Source of the DNA: Canibacter zhuwentaonis
Lineage (GTDB): Bacteria > Actinomycetota > Actinomycetes > Actinomycetales > Microbacteriaceae
Strand: one strand, 5' to 3'
Assembly (NCBI RefSeq): GCF_018531125.1
Contig: NZ_JAHDSY010000007.1
DNA length: 59,128 nt
Positions within the stretch are counted from its first letter, which is position 1. Every line of letters starts with the position of its first letter. A model generated the notes under the pieces. The model was given only the letters and a program-made list of their open reading frames with translations. It had not been told where the DNA came from and ran no database searches. Shown here in pieces: positions 16,385-25,121 of the stretch. The position numbers were made by a program, and so were the translations under genes.

Positions 16385-16389
16385 CGCGG

Positions 16390-17235
16390 CTACCCGAACA
16401 GTGTTTCGGGTAGCTCGGGAGAGGCTAAAGGGGCTGCGTCGGTGATCGGTTTCGCGCCCGCAATATAGGCTGTAAGCTTAGCTTTTTCAAGGGTTGCTGC
16501 GGGATACGGGCCAGCGCGCATACTGCACGGCAGCAGCTCACAAACGCTGTTATCCGTGCTTGCCACAACAACAATATTGCCAACGCTTTTACCCTTGAGC
16601 ACGCGCGGCACACCAACAACAGTAACGTGAGCAAACAGGGCGCTAACCGTTGCCAGTTCGCGCTTTAAAAAGTTGCCCGCGTTGCTCGCGGCGGTGTTGA
16701 TTATGAGTAGCCCCTCGGGTTTTAAGAGCGGACGCAGGGTTTGATAAAACTCTATGCTGGTTAGGTGCGCGGGGGTGCGGCTGCCGTTAAAAACGTCTGC
16801 AACGCAAATATCCACCGCGCCCTGCAGCCCGCTGGGAAGTTTGCTTGCGACCGCGCGGGCGTCACCGATCCGCACCCGGATTCCGTGATTTTTGGGGAGG
16901 GGGATGTGCTCGCGCACGAAATCGATAAGATCGGCACTGATTTCAATTACCTGCTGCTGTGAGCGGGGTCTTGTTGCCGCGATATAGCGGGGCAGTGTGA
17001 GAGCGCCGCCGCCCAGGTGCAGCGCTGTGAGGGGCTTGCCGGGGTTGCAGTAGGCGTCGATAATGTTGCCAATGCGCTGCACGTACTCGAAGAACAGCTT
17101 GTGTGGGGCGCTCAGGTACACGTGCGACTGTGCAACGCCGTTGACAGATAGCTGCAGCGCGCCGGGATTGTAGGGATCTGTCTCTATTACCGCGGTGTCG
17201 CCGCTGGCTAAAATGCGCCTGCCAATTTCTGTCAT
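16390..17235 (-). CDS. Spermidine synthase-like (class I methyltransferase fold) protein
   Basis: This 281 aa protein has the Rossmann fold seen in spermidine synthases: LHLGGGALTLPRYIAA, the acidic residue after VIEIS, and IRVRIGDARAVASKL. The segment that should carry the catalytic Asp reads CVADVFNGSRTPAHLTSIEFY, the form found in the large group of spermidine-synthase-like proteins whose aminopropyltransferase activity is doubtful. I therefore call the fold, not the reaction. It lacks transmembrane segments. It is divergent from rpoB and its upstream region overlaps the rpoB promoter zone. Confidence 0.78.
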   Translation of the reverse strand: MTEIGRRILASGDTAVIETDPYNPGALQLSVNGVAQSHVYLSAPHKLFFEYVQRIGNIIDAYCNPGKPLTALHLGGGALTLPRYIAATRPRSQQQVIEISADLIDFVREHIPLPKNHGIRVRIGDARAVASKLPSGLQGAVDICVADVFNGSRTPAHLTSIEFYQTLRPLLKPEGLLIINTAASNAGNFLKRELATVSALFAHVTVVGVPRVLKGKSVGNIVVVASTDNSVCELLPCSMRAGPYPAATLEKAKLTAYIAGAKPITDAAPLASPELPETLFG

Positions 17236-17257
17236 GTGCGTTTGCTGCGTCTTCTTG

Positions 17258-17310
17258 TTGTGTTTTCAGATACTAATGGAATATAATGGACACTTAACCC
17301 TGGGTTAAGT
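17258..17310 (+). promoter_or_regulatory. rpoB promoter with a perfect palindrome at the start site
   Basis: A consensus -10 box TATAAT lies at 17282-17287, with TTGTGT at 17258-17263 as a fair -35 (18-base spacing). Directly downstream ACTTAACCC (17292-17300) and GGGTTAAGT (17302-17310) form a perfect 9-bp-arm palindrome with a single central T, covering the expected transcription start near 17294. This is the position of a repressor operator. The same stretch may also influence the divergent gene ending upstream. Confidence 0.6.
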
Positions 17311-17345
17311 CTGCCCTCATATAGCGGTCGGTGGCGTTTAATTCA

Positions 17346-17391
17346 GAGTCTCTATTTATTCCCGGGGTAAATGTAGGTAGAGATCAGACTC
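17346..17391 (+). promoter_or_regulatory. Structured leader RNA of rpoB
   Basis: Within the roughly 140-base leader, GAGTC (17346-17350) pairs with GACTC (17387-17391), TCTA (17351-17354) with TAGA (17378-17381) and TTTA (17355-17358) with TAAA (17368-17371), leaving bulges on the 3' side. The function is unknown; a role in expression control is inferred from position only. Confidence 0.4.
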
Positions 17392-17435
17392 AATTCTAAT
17401 AATATCGCCTAACAGGCAATCCGGAGGTAGTTTCC

Positions 17436-20400
17436 TTGGCTGTTGCTAATAACGCATCCAACGCACCAAAGAACGGACGTAACCACGAGCGTCTTTCGTT
17501 TGCGAAGATATCAGAGAGTTTTGCAGTGCCCGACTTGCTCGCGCTGCAGACAGAGAGCTTTGACTGGCTGGTCGGCAACTCTGCGTGGCGTGAGCGCGCC
17601 GTCGCAGCGGCAGCCGAGGGGCGTGACGACGTGTCACAAACCAGCGGTCTTGAAGAGATCTTTGCTGAAATTTCACCGATTGAAGACAACAGCGACACCA
17701 TGGAGCTGTCGTTTGAAAACCCAATTCTTGACGAGCAGAAATACAGTATCGAAGAGTGTAAAGAACGAGGTAAAACATATGCCGCTCCGCTTTACGTAGA
17801 GGCAGCGTTCTATAACAAAGAAACCGAGGTTGTAAAGAGTCAGACGGTTTATATGGGTGACTTCCCGATTATGACCGACAAGGGCACCTTTATTATCAAC
17901 GGCACCGAGCGTGTGATCGTGTCGCAGCTGGTGCGCTCGCCCGGTGTTTACTTTGAGCGTATCCAAGAAAAAAACAGCGACAAAGATATTTTCAGCGCGC
18001 GCATTATCCCAAGCCGCGGCTCATGGCTCGAGTTTGAGATCGACAAGCGCGATCAGGTTTCTGTGCGCATCGACCGCAAGCGTAAACAGTCGGTTACTGT
18101 TTTCTTAAAGGCATTGGGTCTGAGCTCTGCCGATATTCTTGAAGAGTACGCGGGCTACGAGTCAATCGCGCTAACGCTTGAAAAAGACACCATCGAGTCT
18201 CAAGAAGACGCGCTGAAAGATATTTACCACAAGCAGCGTCCGGGTGATCAGGTTGCTATTGAGGCCGCGCGTGCGCTGCTCGACAACAGCTATTTTCGCC
18301 CTAAGCGCTACGATCTTGCAAAAGTTGGCCGTTACAAGATCAACCGCAAACTAGGGCTGGCACTGCCTATCGAGCAGTCCACGCTAACAATTGAAGACAT
18401 TGTAACAACTATCAAATACCTGGTTGCCCTGCACGCCGGTGACAAAACCATCCCGGGCATATACGACGGTGAAGTTACTGATATCCGCGTTGATGTTGAC
18501 GACATCGACCACTTCGGTAACCGTCGCATTCGCGCGGTCGGTGAGCTGATCCAGAATCAGGTGCGCACCGGTCTTGGCCGCATGGAGCGCGTTGTGCGAG
18601 AGCGGATGACAACTCAGGATATTGAGGCGATCACTCCAAACACGCTGATCAACACCCGCCCGGTTTTGGCGGCAATTAAAGAGTTCTTCGGCACTAGCCA
18701 GCTGTCGCAGTTCATGGATCAAAACAATCCGCTAGCCGGTCTCACCAACAAGCGCCGCTTGTCTGCGCTGGGTCCTGGCGGTCTGTCACGTGACCGTGCA
18801 GGTGTTGAGGTGCGAGATGTGCACCCTTCTCACTACGGCAGAATGTGCCCGATTGAAACCCCGGAGGGGCCAAACATTGGTCTGATTGGTGCGCTCGCAA
18901 CATTTGCGCGCATCAACTCTTTCGGCTTCATCGAAACCCCTTACCGCCGCGTTATTGATCGTGTTGTAACAGACCAGATTGACTATCTCACCGCGCACGA
19001 AGAGGATATGTACCTGATCGCGCAGGCGGGTGCGCGCCTTGACAAGCAGGGTAAACTCGCTGATGAGCGCGTGCTGGCGCGTCCGCGTGGTTCTGAGGTG
19101 ACCCTGGTTGATGCCGGTCGCATCAACTATATGGATGTTTCGCCGCGACAGATGGTTTCTGTTGCAACCTCGCTAATTCCGTTCCTTGAGCACGATGACG
19201 CTAACCGTGCGCTGATGGGCGCGAATATGCAGCGCCAGGCTGTGCCGCTATTGCGTTCGGAAAGCCCGCTCGTGGGAACCGGTATGGAGGGTTACGCGGC
19301 GATTGACGCTGGCGATGTTGTGATCGCAAAGAACGCTGGCGTTGTCAGCTATGTTTCAGCGGATCAGGTTGTTGTGCAGCGCGATGAGGGCAATAGCGAT
19401 GTGTACCATATGCGCAAGTTCAACCGCTCTAACCAGGGCACGAACTACAACCACCGCGTTATTGTGCGCGAGGGTGAGCGCGTTGAGGTTGGCGAGGTTA
19501 TTGCTGACGGCCCTGCAACGGAGAACGGTGAGCTTGCACTGGGTAAAAATCTGCTCGTGGCATTTATGCCGTGGGAGGGTCTTAACTATGAGGACGCTAT
19601 TATTCTGAGCCAGAATCTCGTGAAAGATGACACCCTGTCGTCGATCCACATCTCAGAGTACGACATTGACTCGCGCGACACTAAACTCGGTCGCGAAGAG
19701 ATCACCCGTGATCTGCCGAGCGCGTCACAAGAGGCTCTAAAAGACCTTGACGAGCGTGGTGTTGTGCGCATCGGTGCCGAGGTGCGTCCTGGTGATATTC
19801 TCGTTGGTAAGGTGACGCCTAAGGGTGAAACCGAGCTGAGCGCTGAAGAACGTCTGCTGCGCGCGATTTTCAACGAGAAGAGCCGCGAAGTGCGTGACAC
19901 CTCACTGCGTGTGCCGCACGGTGTTTCCGGAACTGTAACCGCGGTTAAAGTGTTTGAGAAGAACGATGACGGTGACGAAGAGCTCGGCTCGGGTGTAAAC
20001 CAGCGAGTTGTTGTTTACATCGCGCAGAAGCGTAAGATTACCGAGGGTGATAAGCTTGCTGGTCGCCACGGTAACAAGGGTGTAATCTCGAAGATTCTGC
20101 CGGTTGAAGATATGCCGTTCTTGGCAGACGGAACCCCGGTTGACGTGATCCTGAATCCGCTCGGCATTCCTGGTCGTATGAACTTTGGGCAGGTGCTTGA
20201 AACCCACCTCGGCTGGATTGCAAAACAGGGCTGGAAGGTTGATGAGACCGCAGAATGGCTGAAAAACCTGCCTGTTAATGCATACCAGGCGGATCCGGAC
20301 ACCAAGGTTGCAACACCGGTTTTTGACGGCGCAACCGAGGCTGAAATCGCAGGTCTGCTAGATTCGACCCTGCCGACTCGTGACGGTGTGCGCCTGATCG

Positions 20401-20924
20401 ACGCAACCGGTAAAACGCGGCTGTTTGACGGCCGCTCGGGTGAGCCCTTCCCGTATCCGATCTCTGTTGGATACATGTACATCCTGAAGCTGCACCACCT
20501 TGTTGATGACAAGATTCACGCGCGTTCAACCGGCCCTTACTCGATGATTACGCAGCAGCCACTGGGCGGTAAAGCTCAGTTCGGTGGTCAGCGTTTCGGT
20601 GAGATGGAGGTGTGGGCGCTTGAAGCTTACGGTGCCGCATACGCGCTGCAAGAGTTATTGACCGTGAAATCTGATGATATTCCGGGTCGCGTGAATGCTT
20701 ACGAAGCGATTGTGCGCGGTGAAAATATTCCAGAGCCAGGTGTGCCAGAGTCGTTTAGGGTGCTGATGAAAGAAATGCAGTCGCTCTGCCTAAATGTTGA
20801 AGCGCTAGACGCTGCCGGAAAACCTGTGAGCCTCAACGAGCAGCAGAAAACTTCTCGCCCAACAGAGGACTCAGGAATCAAGATGTCATCGCACATGGAG
20901 CCAGCGTCAATTGACGAAATCTAA
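17436..20924 (+). CDS. rpoB: RNA polymerase beta subunit RpoB
   Basis: This is the 1162 aa catalytic beta subunit of RNA polymerase. The start is TTG at 17436, 7 bases after a strong GGAGGT (17423-17428). Conserved parts include the lobe and protrusion in the N-terminal 400 residues, the rifampicin cluster at about 419-445, RDVHPSHYGRMCPIETPEGPNIGLIG, the GRHGNKGVISKILP segment and the C-terminal clamp with GGKAQFGGQRFGEMEVWALEAYGA. In the rifampicin cluster the residue matching E. coli His526 is Asn438 (codon AAC at 18747-18749), while the residues matching Ser531 and Asp516 are unchanged. That substitution is a known resistance allele in other bacteria. It is co-transcribed with rpoC. Confidence 0.98.
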   Translation: MAVANNASNAPKNGRNHERLSFAKISESFAVPDLLALQTESFDWLVGNSAWRERAVAAAAEGRDDVSQTSGLEEIFAEISPIEDNSDTMELSFENPILDEQKYSIEECKERGKTYAAPLYVEAAFYNKETEVVKSQTVYMGDFPIMTDKGTFIINGTERVIVSQLVRSPGVYFERIQEKNSDKDIFSARIIPSRGSWLEFEIDKRDQVSVRIDRKRKQSVTVFLKALGLSSADILEEYAGYESIALTLEKDTIESQEDALKDIYHKQRPGDQVAIEAARALLDNSYFRPKRYDLAKVGRYKINRKLGLALPIEQSTLTIEDIVTTIKYLVALHAGDKTIPGIYDGEVTDIRVDVDDIDHFGNRRIRAVGELIQNQVRTGLGRMERVVRERMTTQDIEAITPNTLINTRPVLAAIKEFFGTSQLSQFMDQNNPLAGLTNKRRLSALGPGGLSRDRAGVEVRDVHPSHYGRMCPIETPEGPNIGLIGALATFARINSFGFIETPYRRVIDRVVTDQIDYLTAHEEDMYLIAQAGARLDKQGKLADERVLARPRGSEVTLVDAGRINYMDVSPRQMVSVATSLIPFLEHDDANRALMGANMQRQAVPLLRSESPLVGTGMEGYAAIDAGDVVIAKNAGVVSYVSADQVVVQRDEGNSDVYHMRKFNRSNQGTNYNHRVIVREGERVEVGEVIADGPATENGELALGKNLLVAFMPWEGLNYEDAIILSQNLVKDDTLSSIHISEYDIDSRDTKLGREEITRDLPSASQEALKDLDERGVVRIGAEVRPGDILVGKVTPKGETELSAEERLLRAIFNEKSREVRDTSLRVPHGVSGTVTAVKVFEKNDDGDEELGSGVNQRVVVYIAQKRKITEGDKLAGRHGNKGVISKILPVEDMPFLADGTPVDVILNPLGIPGRMNFGQVLETHLGWIAKQGWKVDETAEWLKNLPVNAYQADPDTKVATPVFDGATEAEIAGLLDSTLPTRDGVRLIDATGKTRLFDGRSGEPFPYPISVGYMYILKLHHLVDDKIHARSTGPYSMITQQPLGGKAQFGGQRFGEMEVWALEAYGAAYALQELLTVKSDDIPGRVNAYEAIVRGENIPEPGVPESFRVLMKEMQSLCLNVEALDAAGKPVSLNEQQKTSRPTEDSGIKMSSHMEPASIDEI

Positions 20925-20974
20925 GCTCCCCTAAACACATAGAACTTATTAGTCTTCCTATTTTAAGGAGAACA

Positions 20975-23900
20975 TTGCTCGAAAGAATCAGTTTCAATGA
21001 ATTGCGGATCAGTCTTGCAACAGCAGATAACATCCGCGAGTGGTCGTATGGTGAGGTTAAAAAACCAGAAACGATCAACTATCGCACACTAAAACCGGAG
21101 CGTGATGGTCTGTTTGGTGAACAGATCTTCGGTCCAAGCCGTGACTGGGAGTGCGCCTGCGGCAAGTACAAGCGGATTCGCTATAACGGGGTGCGCTGTG
21201 AGCGCTGCCAGGTTGAAGTTACTAAATCAAGTGTGCGCCGTGAGCGTATGGGGCACATTGAGCTTGCCGCTCCTGTAACCCACATCTGGTATTTCAAGGG
21301 CGTGCCGAGTCGCCTTGGTTACCTGCTCGATCTCGCGCCAAAGGATCTTGAAAAGGTTATCTACTTTGCCGCTAATATGGTTATTGACGTTGATGAAGAG
21401 GGTCGCCACGAAGATCTGCCAGAGCTTGAGGCGGAGCTTCGCTCGGAGATTCGCCAGCTAGAATCTGCGCGTGATCTCGACATTTCTAAGCGCCAGCAGC
21501 AGGCTGAAACCGATTTAGCGCGACTTGAGGCTGAGGGCGCAAAAGCGGATCAGAAAAAACGCATCAAAAACGCCGCAGACCGTGAAATGGCTCGGATGCG
21601 CCGCGATGCCGACGATAAAATCAACCTGCTCGAAGAGGTTTGGGCAGAGTTTAAAAACCTTAAAACCGGTGATTTGCGCGCCGAGAACGACGTATTCCAG
21701 GAGCTTGTGGATCGTTATGGCGAGTACTTTGAGGCTTATATGGGTGCTGAGGCGATTAAGCGTCGTCTGCTTGACCTTGACCTGCAGGCAGAAAGCGACA
21801 GCCTGCACCTGCAAATTGCGGAGGGCAAAGGGCAGAAGAAGATCCGCGCGATCAAGCGTTTACGCGTTGTTAATAGCTTCTTGAAGACCGGCGCTAGCCC
21901 TGCTGCTATGGTGCTCGATGCAATCCCTGTGATTCCTCCAGAGCTGCGCCCGATGGTGCAGCTTGACGGTGGTCGTTTCGCAACGAGCGATTTGAACGAT
22001 CTGTACCGCCGCGTAATTAACCGTAACAACCGTTTGCGCCGGCTGCTTGATCTGGGCGCTCCGGAAATGATTATTAACAACGAAAAGCGGATGCTGCAGG
22101 AAGCTGTTGACGCGCTGTTCGATAACGGCAGGCGCGGCCGCCCCGTGGCGGGCACAAGCAACCGTGCGCTAAAGTCACTGAGCGATATGCTCAAAGGCAA
22201 AGCCGGTCGTTTCCGTCAAAACTTGCTCGGTAAGCGCGTTGACTACTCGGGTCGTTCGGTTATTGTGGTTGGTCCGCAGCTGAAACTGCACCAGTGCGGT
22301 TTGCCAAAGCAGATGGCGCTAGAGTTGTTCAAGCCTTTTGTTATGAAGCGGCTTATTGATATGCTGCACGCGCAAAACGTGAAGGCTGCCAAGCGGATGG
22401 TTGAACGCGCGCGTCCTGAGGTTTGGGATGTGCTTGAAGAGGTTATTCGCGAGCGTCCGGTGCTGCTTAACCGCGCACCAACGCTGCACCGCTTGGGTAT
22501 TCAGGCTTTTGAGCCGCAGCTCGTCGAGGGTAAGGCAATTCAGCTGCACCCCTTAGTTTGCGCCGCTTTTAACGCCGATTTTGACGGCGACCAGATGGCT
22601 GTGCATTTGCCGCTGTCTGTTGAAGCGCAGGCCGAGGCGCGGATGTTGATGCTCGCATCAAACAATATTTTGAAGCCGTCTGACGGTCGCCCTGTAACCC
22701 TGCCAGCGCAGGATATGATTATCGGTCTGCACCATCTCACAACTGTGAAGCCTGGAGCTATCGGGGAGTCTCGCGCATTCAGCTCTGTTGCTGAGGCAAT
22801 ATTCGCTTTTGATCAGGGAACTCTTGATCTGGGCGCGCTTGTGAAGATCCGCTTGCGCGGGTACACAGATGCTGAAGGCGTGACAGCTGATGACGCAACA
22901 CTGTTAGAAACAACGCTCGGCAGGGCGCTCTTTAACGAGGCGTTGCCAGCAGACTACCCATACTTTGACAAGGTTGCTGACAAGGGCACCCTATCGGGGC
23001 TGGTTAATGACCTGGCGGAGCGTTACCCGAAAGTGCAGGTTGCTGAAACTCTTGACGCGATTAAAGACGCAGGTTTCTATTGGGCAAGCCGTTCGGGCGT
23101 GACCGTTGCGCTGAGCGATATCGTAACCCCCGGTAACAAGGCTGAGATTCTGAGCAAGCACGAGGCTGAGGCTGCTGCTGTGCAGCAGAAGTTTGACCGC
23201 GGTATGATCACTGAGGCAGAGCGCCACCGTGAACTGGTTGCCATCTGGACGGAAGCAACCGAAGAGGTTGCTGTTGCGATGCGTGAGAGCTTCCCGGCAG
23301 ACAACACTATTTTCAGGATGGTATCTTCCGGCGCTCGTGGTAACTGGCTGCAGATCCGCAACATTGCGGGTATGCGAGGTCTTGTGAGTGACCCGAAGGG
23401 CGAGATTATTCCGCGCCCGATTGTGAGTTCGTATCGTGAGGGTCTCTCTGTTGCTGAGTACTTTATTGCGACACACGGTGCGCGTAAGGGTCTTGCTGAT
23501 ACCGCGCTGCGTACGGCGGACTCGGGTTATCTAACACGCCGTCTCGTTGACGTTTCGCAGGATGTGATCATTCGCGAAGCCGACTGCGGCACGCGTCGCG
23601 GTCTTGACCTGTTAATTGCAACGACCGACGCAAACGGTGTGCTCGTGCTTGGTGAGGACGTTGAAAATTCTGTTTACGCGCGTACGCTAGCCGCCGACGC
23701 TGTTGACAGCAAGGGCGAAGTTGTTGCCGCTGCTGGTGTTGACGTTGGCGACGTGGCAATTGCGAAGTTTGTAAAGGCTGGAATCACCGAGATCAAGGTT
23801 CGCTCTGTGCTCACCTGTGAGTCTAAAGTTGGCGTTTGCGCCAGCTGCTACGGGCGCTCACTGGCAACGGGTCAGCGCGTGGATATTGGCGAGGCAGTTG

Positions 23901-24901
23901 GTATTATTGCTGCGCAGTCAATTGGTGAGCCGGGCACGCAGCTGACAATGCGTACTTTCCACACCGGCGGATCAGCTTCTGCTGACGATATCACGCAGGG
24001 TCTGCCGCGCGTGCAGGAGTTGTTTGAGGCGCGCACGCCAAAGGGCAGCTCTCCAATCGCGGAAGCTAGCGGACGTATCACCATTGAAGACACAGAAAAA
24101 GCGCGTCGCATTATTCTGATTCCTGATGACGGTTCTGAAGAGCGGATTTATCCTGTTTTGAAGCGTACCACGCTGATTGTTAACGACGGTGATCGTGTTT
24201 CTCTTGGACAGCCGTTTATTCAGGGCACGCTGGACCCGAAGGATGTGCTGCAGGTGGGTGCTACCGAGAACGGCAAGCATGTGCCGGGCGAGCGCGCTGT
24301 GCAGAAGTACCTGGTTGGTGGTGTGCAGAGCGTTTACCGTTCGCAGGGTGTGCCTATTCACGATAAGCACATTGAGGTTATTGTGCGACAGATGTTGCGC
24401 AAGGTTACTGTTGTTGATCACGGTGAAACCGATCTGCTGCCGGGCGAGCTGATTGATCGCGCGCGCTACCAGACCATTAACCGTGAAGCGCTGCTAGAGG
24501 GTAAGAAGCCAGCTACTGCGCGTCCTGAGGTTATGGGTATCACAAAAGCGTCGCTGGCAACCGAATCGTGGCTATCAGCCGCCTCTTTTCAGGAGACAAC
24601 TCGCGTGCTGACACAGGCAGCGAGTGAGGGCAGCACTGATCCGCTAATTGGTCTGAAAGAGAACGTGATTATCGGTAAGCTGATTCCTGCCGGCACGGGT
24701 CTGGATAAGTACAGTAGGGTTATTGTTGAGCCAACGGAAGAGGCTCGCTCTGCGCTGTACCCGAATCGCCTGTTTGGCGCTGACATGGCGTATGACGAGA
24801 GCGATATAGCATTTGTTGACTCGGATGCGTATCAGGGAGGCGAGTTTGAGGCTGCCAGCCTTGAGGAAACCCTTGACCGCCTCGGCGAAGAAAATAAGTA
24901 A
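20975..24901 (+). CDS. rpoC: RNA polymerase beta' subunit RpoC
   Basis: This 1308 aa subunit completes the catalytic centre. The start is TTG at 20975, preceded by AAGGAG (20965-20970). The N-terminal zinc ribbon (CACGKYKRIRYNGVRCERC), the Mg-binding NADFDGDQMAVHLP motif, the bridge-helix and trigger-loop regions (GARGNWLQIRNIAGMRGLVSDPKG and TGGSASADDITQGLPRVQELFEAR) and the second zinc site (CESKVGVCASCYG) are intact. An actinobacterial-type coiled-coil insertion is seen around residues 150-220. It lies 50 bases after rpoB. Confidence 0.98.
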   Translation: MLERISFNELRISLATADNIREWSYGEVKKPETINYRTLKPERDGLFGEQIFGPSRDWECACGKYKRIRYNGVRCERCQVEVTKSSVRRERMGHIELAAPVTHIWYFKGVPSRLGYLLDLAPKDLEKVIYFAANMVIDVDEEGRHEDLPELEAELRSEIRQLESARDLDISKRQQQAETDLARLEAEGAKADQKKRIKNAADREMARMRRDADDKINLLEEVWAEFKNLKTGDLRAENDVFQELVDRYGEYFEAYMGAEAIKRRLLDLDLQAESDSLHLQIAEGKGQKKIRAIKRLRVVNSFLKTGASPAAMVLDAIPVIPPELRPMVQLDGGRFATSDLNDLYRRVINRNNRLRRLLDLGAPEMIINNEKRMLQEAVDALFDNGRRGRPVAGTSNRALKSLSDMLKGKAGRFRQNLLGKRVDYSGRSVIVVGPQLKLHQCGLPKQMALELFKPFVMKRLIDMLHAQNVKAAKRMVERARPEVWDVLEEVIRERPVLLNRAPTLHRLGIQAFEPQLVEGKAIQLHPLVCAAFNADFDGDQMAVHLPLSVEAQAEARMLMLASNNILKPSDGRPVTLPAQDMIIGLHHLTTVKPGAIGESRAFSSVAEAIFAFDQGTLDLGALVKIRLRGYTDAEGVTADDATLLETTLGRALFNEALPADYPYFDKVADKGTLSGLVNDLAERYPKVQVAETLDAIKDAGFYWASRSGVTVALSDIVTPGNKAEILSKHEAEAAAVQQKFDRGMITEAERHRELVAIWTEATEEVAVAMRESFPADNTIFRMVSSGARGNWLQIRNIAGMRGLVSDPKGEIIPRPIVSSYREGLSVAEYFIATHGARKGLADTALRTADSGYLTRRLVDVSQDVIIREADCGTRRGLDLLIATTDANGVLVLGEDVENSVYARTLAADAVDSKGEVVAAAGVDVGDVAIAKFVKAGITEIKVRSVLTCESKVGVCASCYGRSLATGQRVDIGEAVGIIAAQSIGEPGTQLTMRTFHTGGSASADDITQGLPRVQELFEARTPKGSSPIAEASGRITIEDTEKARRIILIPDDGSEERIYPVLKRTTLIVNDGDRVSLGQPFIQGTLDPKDVLQVGATENGKHVPGERAVQKYLVGGVQSVYRSQGVPIHDKHIEVIVRQMLRKVTVVDHGETDLLPGELIDRARYQTINREALLEGKKPATARPEVMGITKASLATESWLSAASFQETTRVLTQAASEGSTDPLIGLKENVIIGKLIPAGTGLDKYSRVIVEPTEEARSALYPNRLFGADMAYDESDIAFVDSDAYQGGEFEAASLEETLDRLGEENK

Positions 24902-24919
24902 ACCCGCTTAAAACACAAG

Positions 24920-24967
24920 GTTGAGCGTCTTGCAGTATTGGTTGTGGCGCTCAGCGTTGCGTTTTAT
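24920..24967 (+). terminator. Possible terminator after rpoC
   Basis: GTTGAGCG (24920-24927) can pair with CGCTCAGC (24948-24955), with one G-T pair, around a 20-base loop, followed by GTTGCGTTTTAT. The loop is large and the T tract short, so this is weak. Confidence 0.35.
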
Positions 24968-24970
24968 CTG

Positions 24971-25110
24971 TGTTTTACGGCGTATACACTGTAATTCAAG
25001 TTATTAGTGTTTTCCGGTATATCACCGTACATTATTGATGTTTTACGGCGCGCCAGCTGTAATTCACATAAAATTTTTGGTATTTTTCCCGGTAGTAACC
25101 GTAGTTTTGA
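24971..25110 (+). repeat. Degenerate tandem duplication upstream of the unknown operon
   Basis: Two units of about 68 and 72 bases follow each other (24971-25038 and 25039-25110). Both start with TGTTTTACGGCG, have 6 variable bases, then CTGTAATTCA (at 24989-24998 and 25057-25066), and later share a TTTTcCCGGTA...ACCGTA segment. The duplication ends just before the ribosome-binding site of the gene at 25122. Confidence 0.7.
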
Positions 25111-25121
25111 AAGGTGATAAC

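Noticed and set aside
16390..17235. Calling the gene a true spermidine synthase
   Set aside because: The expected catalytic Asp region has the form of the spermidine-synthase-like group with uncertain activity.
25035..25121. Upstream start for the first gene of the unknown operon
   Set aside because: The added stretch lies in the duplicated region, while ATG 25122 has a good ribosome-binding site and starts a typical hydrophilic N-terminus.
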